The position numbers were made by a program, and so were the translations under genes. The notes under the pieces are model-generated. The model had not been told where the DNA came from. It saw only the letters and a list, made by a program, of their open reading frames with translations, and ran no database searches. From Macropodus opercularis (lineage: Eukaryota; Chordata; Actinopteri; Anabantiformes; Osphronemidae): 64,000 bases of DNA. The stretch lies in NCBI GenBank assembly GCA_030770545.1, contig CM061094.1, positions 915,501 to 979,500 on the forward strand, written 5' to 3'. Within the stretch, counting starts at the first letter, position 1. Every line of letters begins with the position of its first letter. Shown piece after piece: positions 1 to 12,100 of this stretch.

Positions 1-76
1 TCTTGGCTGCTTATTAAAGCGTGGGATCCAAAAAGCAGTGGGCGCTGACTACTTCTTTGATTTGTTTGTTTTCCAG

Positions 77-114
77 GGCAGCCATTCTCGCTTTTGCTGC
101 TCTGCTGGGAACAA
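77..114 (+). CDS. agbl1: agbl1 exon 1 of window (armadillo-like region)
   Basis: Short 38-nt exon after a pyrimidine-rich acceptor (ttttccag) and before gtaagt. It reads AAILAFAALLGT plus two thirds of the split codons; its first base completes a codon from an exon upstream of the window. Joined to the exon at 9576 it gives LLGTKANVRSAVSKGY, the expected armadillo-helix continuity, so no exon is missing between them despite the 9.5 kb intron. Confidence 0.75.
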
Positions 115-3100
115 GTAAGTTTTGACCTTCACCACTTCCTACAGTAGATGATGATGATCCATATTATCATCATCTTCATTACCACCTAAACTCGCTTTCT
201 GTCACATTGTGTTTAGTTGTACTCTTGTAATGATGACTGTAGGCTATGATTATAACATATATATATATATATAGTGTGATAGCTTTGACTTCACTGAGAT
301 TAAGCCAACGTAGGCTTGTCGTGGTCCTCAGAGAACAATTTCTCTGTTTGCAAGTTGCTCTGTCACTGGCATTTCAGCGTCAGTTAGTAATAATGACTAA
401 ATCTATGTTCAGTCAAGGACAGCAAAGGCCAATACATTCTGCATTTAGTCTGATCCATGGCCCCACAGTGATGAGAGGGGGGTCTTTCATTGTCAGGCAT
501 TTACTGCTCCAATGTCTCCAATCCACATGGACGTGCTGTCTGTCAGTATAGTTGTCGTATAGTATAATTATTTGTTATTGTTTGTACACTCTCCCTTATC
601 GTTGTTATTATTTTGTATTTTCTCTTCATATGTTTCTTGTTTTTTGGTTCTTCAGTTCTACTTATCAGACAGGACTCATAGCAACGTGCCATGGTTTGTT
701 ACAGTATATTGCCTCTGATTTGTTATACCTATTATTCCTTGTCCCACTCTTCCTTCCAGTGTATTTTATGTAGGTCGGCACTTCATTCAATTCAATTCAA
801 TTGAACTTTATTTCTATGGCGCCAATTCACAACATCAGTTATCGCAAGGCACTTTACAAGTAAGGTCTGAAACCTGACACAACTAAACCCAACAGATCCC
901 ACATAGAGCAGCTTTTAACTGGAGCTGCTAGAACCTGAACTGGAAGCTGGTTCCACATAGAGGAGCTTGGAGCTAAAGGCTCTGCCTCCCGTTCTACAGG
1001 TAGAAACTCTAGGAACCACCAGTAGACCAGCTCTGAGAACCAAGGTTATGTTGGAGCAGAAGGAACCATGAGGTCTAAGACAAGATGGAGCTTTATTATG
1101 AAGAGCTTTGGAAGAGGAGAAGAATTTAATTCTATCCTAGATTTGACAGGACAGAGAAGCTGATGTAGGAGAAATGTGACGTCTCTTCCTGAGTCCAGTC
1201 AGACTCTGGCTGCAGCATCTGAATTAACTGGAGGCTTTTAAAGAGTCACTGGTTCAAACTATGAGCAGGGAGACACAGTCGTCCAGCCTGGAGGAACTAA
1301 TGCAGGGATTCATGTTTCAGCATCACTCTGTGAGAGGATGCTCCTCATTTTAGCAACATTCCTCAGGTGGAAGTAGGAGGTTTAGAGATTCTATAATGTA
1401 GGATGTAAAGGAGAGAACTGGGTCAAAGATGACACCAAGGTTCCTACAGTAGAACCTGAAGCTAACGTTATGTCATCCAGAGAAACAACCTGATTCAATA
1501 ATGAGTCTCTGTGGTTTTAGCATCAATTATAATAAATAACCTCAGTTTTATCTGAATTCAGTTGTAGAAAGTTATGGGACATCCAGGATTTGATATCATT
1601 TAAACAAGTTTGAAGTTTGACTAATTGGTTCGTTTCCTCTGGTTTAATGGACAAATATAACTGAGTATCATCTGCATAGCAGTGAAAATTTATAGAATGT
1701 TTTCTAAAAATATCACAGAGAGGAGACATGTAAAGACTGAAAAGTATTGGACCAAGCACAGAACCCTGTGGAACAACAAAGCTAATTTTTGTGCGGATGG
1801 AAGATTGATCATGAACATGAACAAATTAGAATCTGTTCAATGAATCAGACTTAAACCATCCAGTGCTTTTCCTTTAATCCAACTATGTTCCAGTCTCTGC
1901 AATAGAATCTTGTGATCTATCGTATCAAATGCTGAACTAAGATCTAACAGGACAAGTACAGAAACTAGACCATTGTCTGAAGCTGTGAGAAGATCATTAG
2001 TGACTCTAATCAGAGCTGGTTCTGTCTGTGATGGATCTGAATCCTGACTAGAAATCTTCATCCAGGTTATTTTTACGCAGGTGGTCTCATAGTTGTTTAG
2101 CTACACTTTGTTCCAGAATGTTAGAAATAAAGGGCAGATTAGATGTTGGCCTATAGTTTCTAGTTCTTTAGGGTCAGTGCAGGTTTATTCAGTAAAGGTT
2201 TGACCACAGCAACATTAAAGCCTGTGGTACGTAGCCTGATTTAGCAGAGTTAATTATTGAAGGTAGCTCAGTATGAAGCTAACTTCATCTGTTCCTTGTT
2301 ACTACTATACAGTCATGGCCAAAAATATCGGCGCCCTTGCAATTCTGTCTGAAAATGATACAACACAAGAAAACAGAGAAGAAAAGTCAAACCTGATAAA
2401 AATTCACACTGAACTCAAAAACCTACTGGACAAGATTATTAGCACTGTAGTGTCATTTGTATTTAGACCCACCTGTGGCAAGTAACGGGTGTGGGCAACA
2501 TAGTCATCACACTGTTACGTCCCCGTCTAGGTAGGGCGCGTAACACGCGATTTGTCTCTCAGTCCTCACGAACACCCACGCCCCAAACAGTACACACCAT
2601 ATGTATACACACAACCCTGAGTGACAATATATATATAGAGTGTACAATGCAAATCTCTTCAGGGTGAGCCAAGGCCAAAACAACAAACAAAACAGTGTCT
2701 GAGGTCCCACAAGCTAGCTAAGCCCTAATCGAAAACAAAAGAACAGAAAGACAGTTAGAAGTCCTGACTCCCTGAGCGATAAACAGGAGAAAACGCAGTA
2801 CAAAGAAAATGGCAGCTCACCCCTACTTTGCAAATAATCAGAACGTAATAACACATAGGCACAATGCCGCACAGGAGGTTTCGAAAGAACAAATGGAAGG
2901 TCGCTGTAGCTAATGTCAGAAGACGGGCCCCGCGACCACTGTCACCGCTGTCTCTTTTAAAAGGGAAACCCAGCCAATCAGAACACTGCTGCTCCCGCTC
3001 CGCCAATCGGACGACGTTCCGGTGATCTGCCGGTTACACATACACACACACATACACATACACAGCAGCGAACCCACACATGACCACATACACTAGGCCT

Positions 3101-6100
3101 TGGGCTGTAACACTCACTGACAACCAGTTAAAATGGAGAAATGGACTCAGCCGTGTTGTGTGTCACACTGAGCATGGAGAAGGAAAACACTGGAAAAACA
3201 CGGACCATCTCAAGGCTACAAGTCCATCTGCAGAGACCTGAATGTTCCTGAGTCCACTGTGCTCTGTAGCTACTAACCTCCCTGGATGTGGACGGAAGAG
3301 CCGAACGAATGAAAAATTACAACGAAGGATTGTTGGAAAGGTGGAAAAAGAACCCGATTAACTTCCAAACAAATTCAAGCTGATCTGCAGACACAGGGCA
3401 CAACAGTGTCACTGGCACTATCCGTCGCCATCTGAATGAAAGGCACCACTGCTGACACCAAGGCAGAAAAAGTGGAGTTTGACAAAACCACGAACCTTCT
3501 GGGGGAACGTGCTGTGGACAGATGAGAGAGAAGCAGAGCTTTTTGGCAAAGGACACTATGGCACAGTTTACAGAAATGAGGCCTTCAGCGAAAAGAACAC
3601 AGTCCCTGCAGTCACACATGGTGGAGGCTCAGAGACGTTTTGGGGCTGCTGTGCTGTGCTTTGATAGAAGTGTTGCATTTTCAGAACTGCAAGGATGCCG
3701 ATATTCTTCGGCCATGACTGTATGTACGTAGCTTCTCAGTGTGTCTGGGCGCTGCTGCCTCTACAACAGTAACACTTAATGTGTGTCCCTGTTTTCCCTG
3801 TTATCTATGAGTAACTTACTGAACCTCACATCTTGTCCAGATGTCTTCCTTGAATCAAAAACCAAGTGTCCAGTTGCATTCAGAGCCTCACCCACCAGAC
3901 CTTTTAGATACAAACATGGGTTTATGGTCCAGTGGTGGGAATGTATTTGAATAAAAAGAAACCCATAACATAAAGTGCATAGGGATTGATTTTGTTGTGA
4001 TCTGGTGCTAACTAAGTCCGTGTGTTGTGTAAGTTGGTTGGACCCTGGTCATCTGCTGCTGAGCAGAGCTTTTTAATTTTGCTTGCTGTGGAAGTGGACC
4101 TTGATGGATTAACATTATGCCTCAGGCCTGTGATCAGGTATTACATGTTCGTAGGACTAAACTTACAACTACTTTAGACTCTGAGCACAAGGTTACTTGA
4201 GCCTCCCTCCACCAAACTGGGTTAATGATGACATTTCAGCAACAGCTACAGATACCTGTCACGAGAAGGCTAATAATAAACCCAACAGGTTGCAAAGATG
4301 ACTGACGGTCCGTGAGAAGAAGAGAGCTCCACGCTCTGATGGTCTGAGTTAGAAAACAAACCGATGTCCCCCAGATGGAGACAGGATGTCAAACGATTTA
4401 AAGTGTTACCCAATCAAAGCGGAAGTCAATAATAATATTAATTATAAACTTTTTCTTTCTTTTCTTCTTCCGCCAACTTTATTCTACTCTTCTCTCTGAT
4501 TGTCGAACCCCAGAACACACACGCGATGTAGAAATCACAGCCTCTGTGCCTTCTCTGTTCCTTGTCTTTTACTGTCCAGCCTGTTCTAAGCTGTGCAGTA
4601 GCTCATAGTAATTCCAGGTTTTGTAATGCAGCTGTATTTCCTGCAGGGGTCACTGTAGCATTTGTTTCCAATTCCCTGGCGTTTACAAGCACCTGTTTGT
4701 GCATGTACATACATAAGTACATACACATGTACATGCACATGTGTATGTACTTGTGTATGTACTTGTGTATGTATGCATGCCTGTCTTTTGTTTCCCACAC
4801 ACACACCTCACACACGTCTTTCTGGGCCGGTGCAGCATGTTCAAACATGCTCTTTCCTCCAGTCTGATGAAGCACTAATTTATTCTCTTTCATCCTCAGC
4901 TGCAGACAGTGAATGCAGTATGTGTCCTTGAGCTTGTGGCACTGTGAAGAGCTCTCAGTTGTTAGCTATGGTTGTTATCTCCTGAAGTCACCGTGGCTGC
5001 GTGTGTGACCTGATTCAAATCTGTCTTATGGAACCAAACAAGAAAATGAGTGGGGTCAGAATTGAATATTTCATTAGCAGTTTGAAGCCCGTCAGTGATT
5101 CGTGACCTGACGTTCAGTGGTTTGAATCTCTGTGACACAAATGTAAATGCTATTATTTATGGATTGTTAAGTGTTAAGAAAAAATAATATACATAAATAT
5201 ATAAAGATATAGATATGTTAGGTAATACAGAAAGAGCTCAACCAGCAATGGTTGTACATTGTCACATTAATGAATTGTATTAATAGAATAAGCAGGCGAA
5301 ACACAACAGGATATTATGTAAGTTGGATCCCTTTGGACTTTACAGAACAATTGGAAAATTCTGAAATGTTTCAGTGAAACAATAATTGGCTGACGATGCT
5401 GATCTACAGTCCATGAACACATCACAGTGATAGACAGCTCATCAAATGATTCAGTCCATTTGTGAAAACAAAATCTGATTTGTATTTCTAGTAGAGAATA
5501 TCATTTTATTATCATTTATATTTTAAATATATGTATTTAAATCTATTCTGTGTCTGTTACATTTGATGACATGTTTCATGTTTTATGTTATATTGTACAG
5601 CAATTTAGGTTGTGGGTAACTGACTGCACTCACTCATAAGCCTGCTCTCTCTCTTATTTTAATCTATGGTGCAGTGTGTGGCGTAAACATAAAGGCAGCA
5701 ATTATACATTCAAAGTATGTCCTAGGATCATATTAAATTAAACAACTGTATGCGTGAAATTGTAGCACAAAAAAGAAAAAGAGCAGAATGAAGTTGGCGT
5801 TTAGCATGTTGTTATATACAGAAGTGAGTCCACTCACATTTCTTGTCAATATTTAATATATCTTTTCATGTGACAACACTGAAGAAATGACCCTTTGCTA
5901 CAATGTAAAGTAGTGAATGTACAGTTTGTGTATTTGCTGTGCCCTCAAAAAACCGACATTAACACAGACATTAATGTCTAAACCCCTGGCAACTAAAGTG
6001 AGTACAGCACTAAGTGAAAATGTCCAAATTGGGCCCAAAGTGCCATATTTTGTGTGGCCTCCATTACTTTCCAGCACCGCCTTAACCCTCTTGGGCATGG

Positions 6101-9100
6101 ATTCACCAGAGCTTCACAGGCTGCCACTGGAATCCTCGTCCACTCCTCCATGACATCACGGAGCTGGTGGATGTTGGAGACCTTGTTCTCCTCCACCCTC
6201 CGTTTGAGGATCCCCACAGATGCTCAGTAGGGTTTAGGTCTGGAGACACGCTTGGCCAGTCCATCACCTTCACCCTCAGTCTTCGAAGGGAGGGGATCAT
6301 GCTTCAATATGTCACATTCATGGTTCCCTCAATGAACTGTAGCTCCCAGTGCCAGCAGCACTCGTGCATGACACTCCCACCACCATGCTTGACTGTAGGC
6401 AAGACACACTTTTCTTTGTACTCCTCACCTGGTTTCCGACATCATCTGAACCGAATAAATGTATCCTGGTCTCATCAGACCACAGGACATGGTTCCAGTA
6501 TCCTTGTCCTTAGTCTGCTTGTCTTCTGCTTGTTTGCGGGTCTTCTTGTGCATCATCTTTAGAAGAAGCTTCCTTCAGGGACGACAGCCCTGCAGACCAG
6601 TTTGATGCAGTGTGCGGCGTATGGTCTGAGCACTGACAGGCTGAAACCTCTGCAGCGATGCTGGCAGTGCTCATACGTCTGTTTCCCAAAGACAACCTCT
6701 GGATACGACGCTGAGCACGTGCCCTCAGCTTCTTTGGTCGACCACGGCGAGGCCTGTTCTGAGTAGAACCTGTCCTGTTAAACCGCTGTATGGTCTCGGC
6801 CACCGTGCTGCAGCTCACTTTCAGGGTCTTTGCCATGAGCAGCCATGTCGAACTTCATCCAGTGACCTGTGTGAGAGAGTGAGAACCATAAAAACCAAAT
6901 TTAACACCTGCTCCCCATTCACACCTGAGACCTTGTAACGCTGCCAAGTCACATGACACCAGGGAGGAAAAATGGCTAATTGGGCCCAATTTGGACATTT
7001 TCACTTAGGGGTTACTCACTTTAGTTGCCAGGGGTTTAGACATTAATGTCTGTGTTTGGAGTTTTTTTGAGGGCACAGCAAATTTACACTGTTACACAAA
7101 CTGTACATTCACTACTTTACATTGTAGCAAAGGGTCATTTCTTCAGTGTTGTCACATGAAAAGATATATTAAAGACTCACTTCTGTGACAAACTGTATGT
7201 AGGAGTATTTACGCTACTGTAAACTACAGTGTATGATGATTTATTACTTCATTGACTGATTGAGTTCAAACTTTATATTTTAAGACATACACTATAATAA
7301 AAAGCTTTCATGGTGAAATGTTCCCAGGCACTGATACATTCTACAGTAGGACTGAATTCAGAATAGATGTGTGTCATAGTTTACATTGTTCTATTTTTTG
7401 TGAAGTATCCATAAAGTAAGTAAGTGCAACATGTAAAGACAAACAGGTCCACAACACTGAACAAGATTTAAGGACATTCAACCCCCAAACAGGACACGCT
7501 GAGAATTGTACCAACACAATACTAATAAAAATACATTAAAGGAATTGAATTAGCTTGACAATGTACGATATAATGGAATGTAATTAAAGTAATAAATAGC
7601 TCAGTCACCAACGTTTCTAAATGAGCATGTTTGAGAGTATGTTTAGTGTATGATGACTGTAGGATATGATATAAGACCTACATTCACCTGTTTACCCGTT
7701 GAATATATTTTACTCAGAACAGATAAAGTTAGTATCTAGTTTACTACTGATGCTGAGTTATTCCTCACCTCAGAGTGTGTTTATTTGAATGATCTCGTCT
7801 TTACGGAGCTGTAGCCCTGTAGCTGGACTTAATATGGTCCATCTTCTGCTACTGTGCTGCTGTTACTGATCTTACAGAGACCGCAGGACATAGTCTATTT
7901 GCATGTTTAGACAGTTTAAGATCCAGACAATACGTTTATGTAAATTTAATTTGAATTCTTCTGAACAAATCAGTCTGTATAACAAAGCCAATATCTTCAA
8001 ACACGACGGGCCACAACATGTGAGTTCCCTAATCCCCGATTAGTCTTCATTGAACATGTTAGTAATAAATTGTGTGTATAAACCTCTAACCTATAAATCT
8101 CCTTATTTTCATTGTTTAGAGGTTTATATGTTTAGTTCTTAAAGCTAATATGCGACTAATTGGCCCTTAGCGTAACTAAACTAGACACAGTATATTAATA
8201 ACTAACTTCAGATCCAGTGAGGAGAGAACTGAGGCGCTAAAGACCAGGAAAGCTGCAGGTCCAGACGGCATCAGTCCTGCTCAGGAACTGTGCTGAGCAG
8301 CTCTGTGAGGTGGTCACGTACATGTTTAACCTGAGCCTCAGCCTGGAGACGGTCATCAGGGACTTTGTGAACTGGTGTGAGAGCAACCACCTGCTTAAAC
8401 ACCAGGAAGACGAAGGAGGTGGAGACTGACTTGCAGAGGAAACCACCACATCACACACCGGTGAGCATCCAGGGCTCAGACATGGAGACAGTTTGAAGGA
8501 CCTGGTGTTCACCTCAACCGTAAACTGGACTCACAACAGTGACGTCCTGAACTAGAAGGACCAACGTGGCTCCACCTGCTGAGACTGACTCCTCTGTGAG
8601 GACTCTCTGTGACTCTGTGTCTGTGGGCAGCAGGACACAAAGAGACTCAACCAGCTGCTCAGGAGGTTCTGTCCCGGCTCCACCGGACTCTGGAGGAGGA
8701 CGTGGCCAAGCTGACGTCCATCATGGACGATGCTTCTCACTGCGTCAGACGGTGGAGACTCTGAGCAGCTCCTTCAGTGGAGACTGATCCAGAGTCAGTG
8801 CAGGAAGGAGCCACAGAGCCTTCATCCCACTGTTAGACTGAACAACCAACCAGCCAACAGCCACCAGATCAGCTGGTGCAGTTTACTCTAATCTATCTAG
8901 ACATATAATGTATAGTGTTTGGTGTTTGTAAATAATAACAACAAATAATGCACTTTACTGATCATTTGTAGCTGTTGTAGCAGTTGACCCACAGCGAATA
9001 ATAAAGAGTGATCTTTGTTATCTTGTCTTCATCTATCTACATCCTACCTTAACTTTCTTCTGCTGAATGTCTCTTCTGGAAGCACACACTGATATAAATT

Positions 9101-12100
9101 GTTGGCATGTTTTGCAGAAAGGAGAACTATTTGAAATAGTGACTGAAGTCTACAGTCCCTGTTCCTGGACATATGGATGTTTGTCATCTTGACATCTCAG
9201 TATGTAATGTATGAAGAAATGTTGAATGACAGAAATAGTCTAATCAATAAACCGAGGTGTAGTTTAGTTATGTCTTCACTTACAAAACACCCAAACAGTG
9301 TCAGTTTGCTATTCACAAGCACAAACTTCACTTCACTGTATTTTTGTGTTCAGAATCTTAGGACAGTTGATGGCATCGGTTCAGGACTGTGAAACCGAGC
9401 TTTTCTCTGCTGCTCTGCATGGAGCAGAGAAGCTGACAAAAAGCCTGGATGCAGTTCTGATCTAGGGTATTTAGTCAGTGTGCAGCCTCAGGGTAGTAGA
9501 TAGTCAACAGCGGAAGGATCAAAGACGTGAGCCTACTGATATGTCCCCCTCCATGTTTGCCTGTCTCCCTCACAGAGGCTAACGTCCGCTCCGCGGTGTC
9601 GAAGGGCTACACCTCCGGCCTTTTACATCTGTACGAGGACTGGCACAACAAGGATCCTCAGCACGTCGCCACAGCCATCCGCCGCGCGCTGCTGTGCTGC
9701 CTCCATCAACTCACCCACAGTTCTGCAGGCAGACGGGCTCTCGTATCCGAGGGAGGCATCGGGCTGCTGTATCAAACCACACAGGTGAAGTTCAAATCAT
9801 CAGTTTGCTATTATTGCTTTTTGCCTGGACGTGTTATGATGTTTACAGAATATTACAGAATAAAGCACGTTTTATAAACATGGAAATATTCTGGGTTTTG
9901 GAACACAAAGGCAATATAATTAGCTAATTAACATAAATTCACAGGCACATATGTCACATGTACACACTATAATTCCAATACAGCAATACCTACTGTAATA
10001 ACCCTCAGTAATAAACATCTAGTCGAATTATTACAACTTAAGAACTGAGAACCTAACCTAATCTTGAATTAGACTGTACAGCTACACCCAATAAAGAGAT
10101 CAGTGAGTGGAGGCGCTTTTTACAATGCAAGGCCAAGAAAAATCTTCTGAAAGTCGTCTCCTTCTTGGGGCTTTTCCGTTTCAGGGGCGGCCACAGCGAG
10201 TCATCTTCCTCCATCTAACCCTGTCCTCTGCCTCCTCTTCTCACACCTCCTAGCTTCATGTCCTCTGTCACTACATCCATATGTCTCCTCTTGGTTCCTC
10301 TAGACCTCCGTTTACCGATATCTTCCCAATCTCTCCTCTGAATGTCCGAACCACCTCAGTCTGGCCTCTGCCTTTATCTGTAGAACATCCAGCCTGAGCT
10401 GAGCCTCTGACGGACTCTTTCCTGATCCTGTCCGTCCTCGTCCTCATCTGGAGCTGCTGCCTCCAGCTCTGCGTCCTGTCTCTAAGCTGTTCAGCATCGC
10501 TGCTCTCACTGGAAAACCTTCCCTTTGATTCTCTCAGATTGTCTTTCGTCACACAACACACCTGACGCTTTCCTCCACGGTTCCATCCTTGCACTCGCCT
10601 CTTCACCTCCTGCACTTTCTTTACTGCTGCTCCCTGTAACCTCCCGGTTCCACTTGGTTCTGTCCTGCTCAGCTCCAGCTCCAGCTCGACCTCCTCTGTC
10701 GCCTGCAGCTCACGTCACCACTGTCTAACAGCTGTCCCACGTGTCCTGCTCTACTCTAACGTAGGTCTCTGCCGCTCCAGACGTCCTCATACTGCACCAC
10801 AGCTCCTCTCTCTGCAGCCTGTCACACGCTTCCTCTAGATCTACGACACAGTGCAGCTCCATCAGCCTCCTCTGGGCTAATGCTGCATCTGTTGTGTTCT
10901 TTCTAGGCATGGAGCCACGTTGCTGCTGTCAGATGCTCCCTCTGCCCTTAGCTTCGCTTCCACTGCTCTTCCCCATGACGTTACTGTGTCCATCAGCTTT
11001 GTTCCTCTGTAGCTGCCTCAGTTCTGCACGTCTCCCTTGTTCTTGACAACAGGCATCAGTCCACTTCTCCTCCGTTGCTCAGGCGTCCTCTCACTCTCCA
11101 AGGTCTCGTTGAACAGACTAGTCAGAAACTCTGCTGCCACCTGTCAAGTATTGTAGGTCTTCTACCATCTACAGCAGAAAATCACTGGTGTGGGACACAA
11201 GTTGTCACTCAGATACTGAAACAGTCACAGTTCTTCGCTGTACCTTGGTTGGTTGTGGCAGCATCTGTTTGCCTGTCTGGCAGCTGTTTACCTGGTGAGA
11301 CTTCAGACTGGACCAGTTACTGAACCAACTAACACCCTTTTCACGCATGAGAAAGTAGGTCCACTGCATGATGTTCTGCCCCTTCACATGCAGGCATTGT
11401 CATGTCATGGCAGTGAGTGTGGTCCCTGCCTACGGAATCAAGCAGGTTGAAAAGCCTCCATCCTAACACAGGGATGTTGAGCTGTCCCCTCTGCCTGATG
11501 TTCAGGTCCCTGGCCTCATGCGGTTCAGGCCAACCTGAACTCCTGTGGAAGGAAGGTATGGTTCATTCTTTTATACAGGGGCACTGAGTTACAATCCACT
11601 CAGCAGGTTGGAGAAAAATATTCTCCAATGACGATAGTCAGAAGAAGCACCAGATGTTGTGAAGCAAAATGGAGGAGGAACAGGTGGCCAGTCTCCCATT
11701 CCATCAGATCACACGTGCAGCCCTGGGTTCAGCAGAAACTGAAGGCTGGCATGTGGCCCCTGGCCAGCGCTGTGTTGTCCAGGTAGTTTCAAAACGATGC
11801 AGAGATTCAACGTACCATGATGCAGATGCGTGTCAGCCAGGCGGCAGACATTCACCACATCCTCAGTGGGTCTTATCAGGGTTTTGGACAATCCTGCCAC
11901 ACCGACGCTATTCACATGGGCCTGCAGCCTAAAGGAGGACCCCGTGTTTTCAGCAGGAAGAGACAGCGCCTGGCCTATCACACGAAGGCCTTAGCCCGGT
12001 GAGCTGATTCTGGCTGCGTTACGTTTGGGACAGTAAGCTCCGAGGGGCTTGGCTGAGAGGCACACGCTCTCTGTAGCCCACGATCTGGGGCCTCTCCAGT

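Larger units (their letters stand above)
115..9575 (+). other. agbl1 intron, 9.5 kb, transposon-rich
   Basis: Intron between the first two visible exons. It holds an L2-like LINE (779-2290), a Tc1 with a nested LTR-like insert (2310-3720), a palindrome (4708-4759), a long-TIR Tc1 (5819-7185) and a Rex1-like LINE remnant (8222-9028). Bases 115-778, 3723-4700, 4760-5818, 7186-8221 and 9029-9575 are AT-rich DNA in which I see no gene. Confidence 0.8.

Noticed and set aside
4562..4931. Overlapping ORFs rich in Tyr, His, Met and Cys on both strands
   Set aside because: They are translations of the ACAT/GTAT palindrome and CA repeats, not genes.
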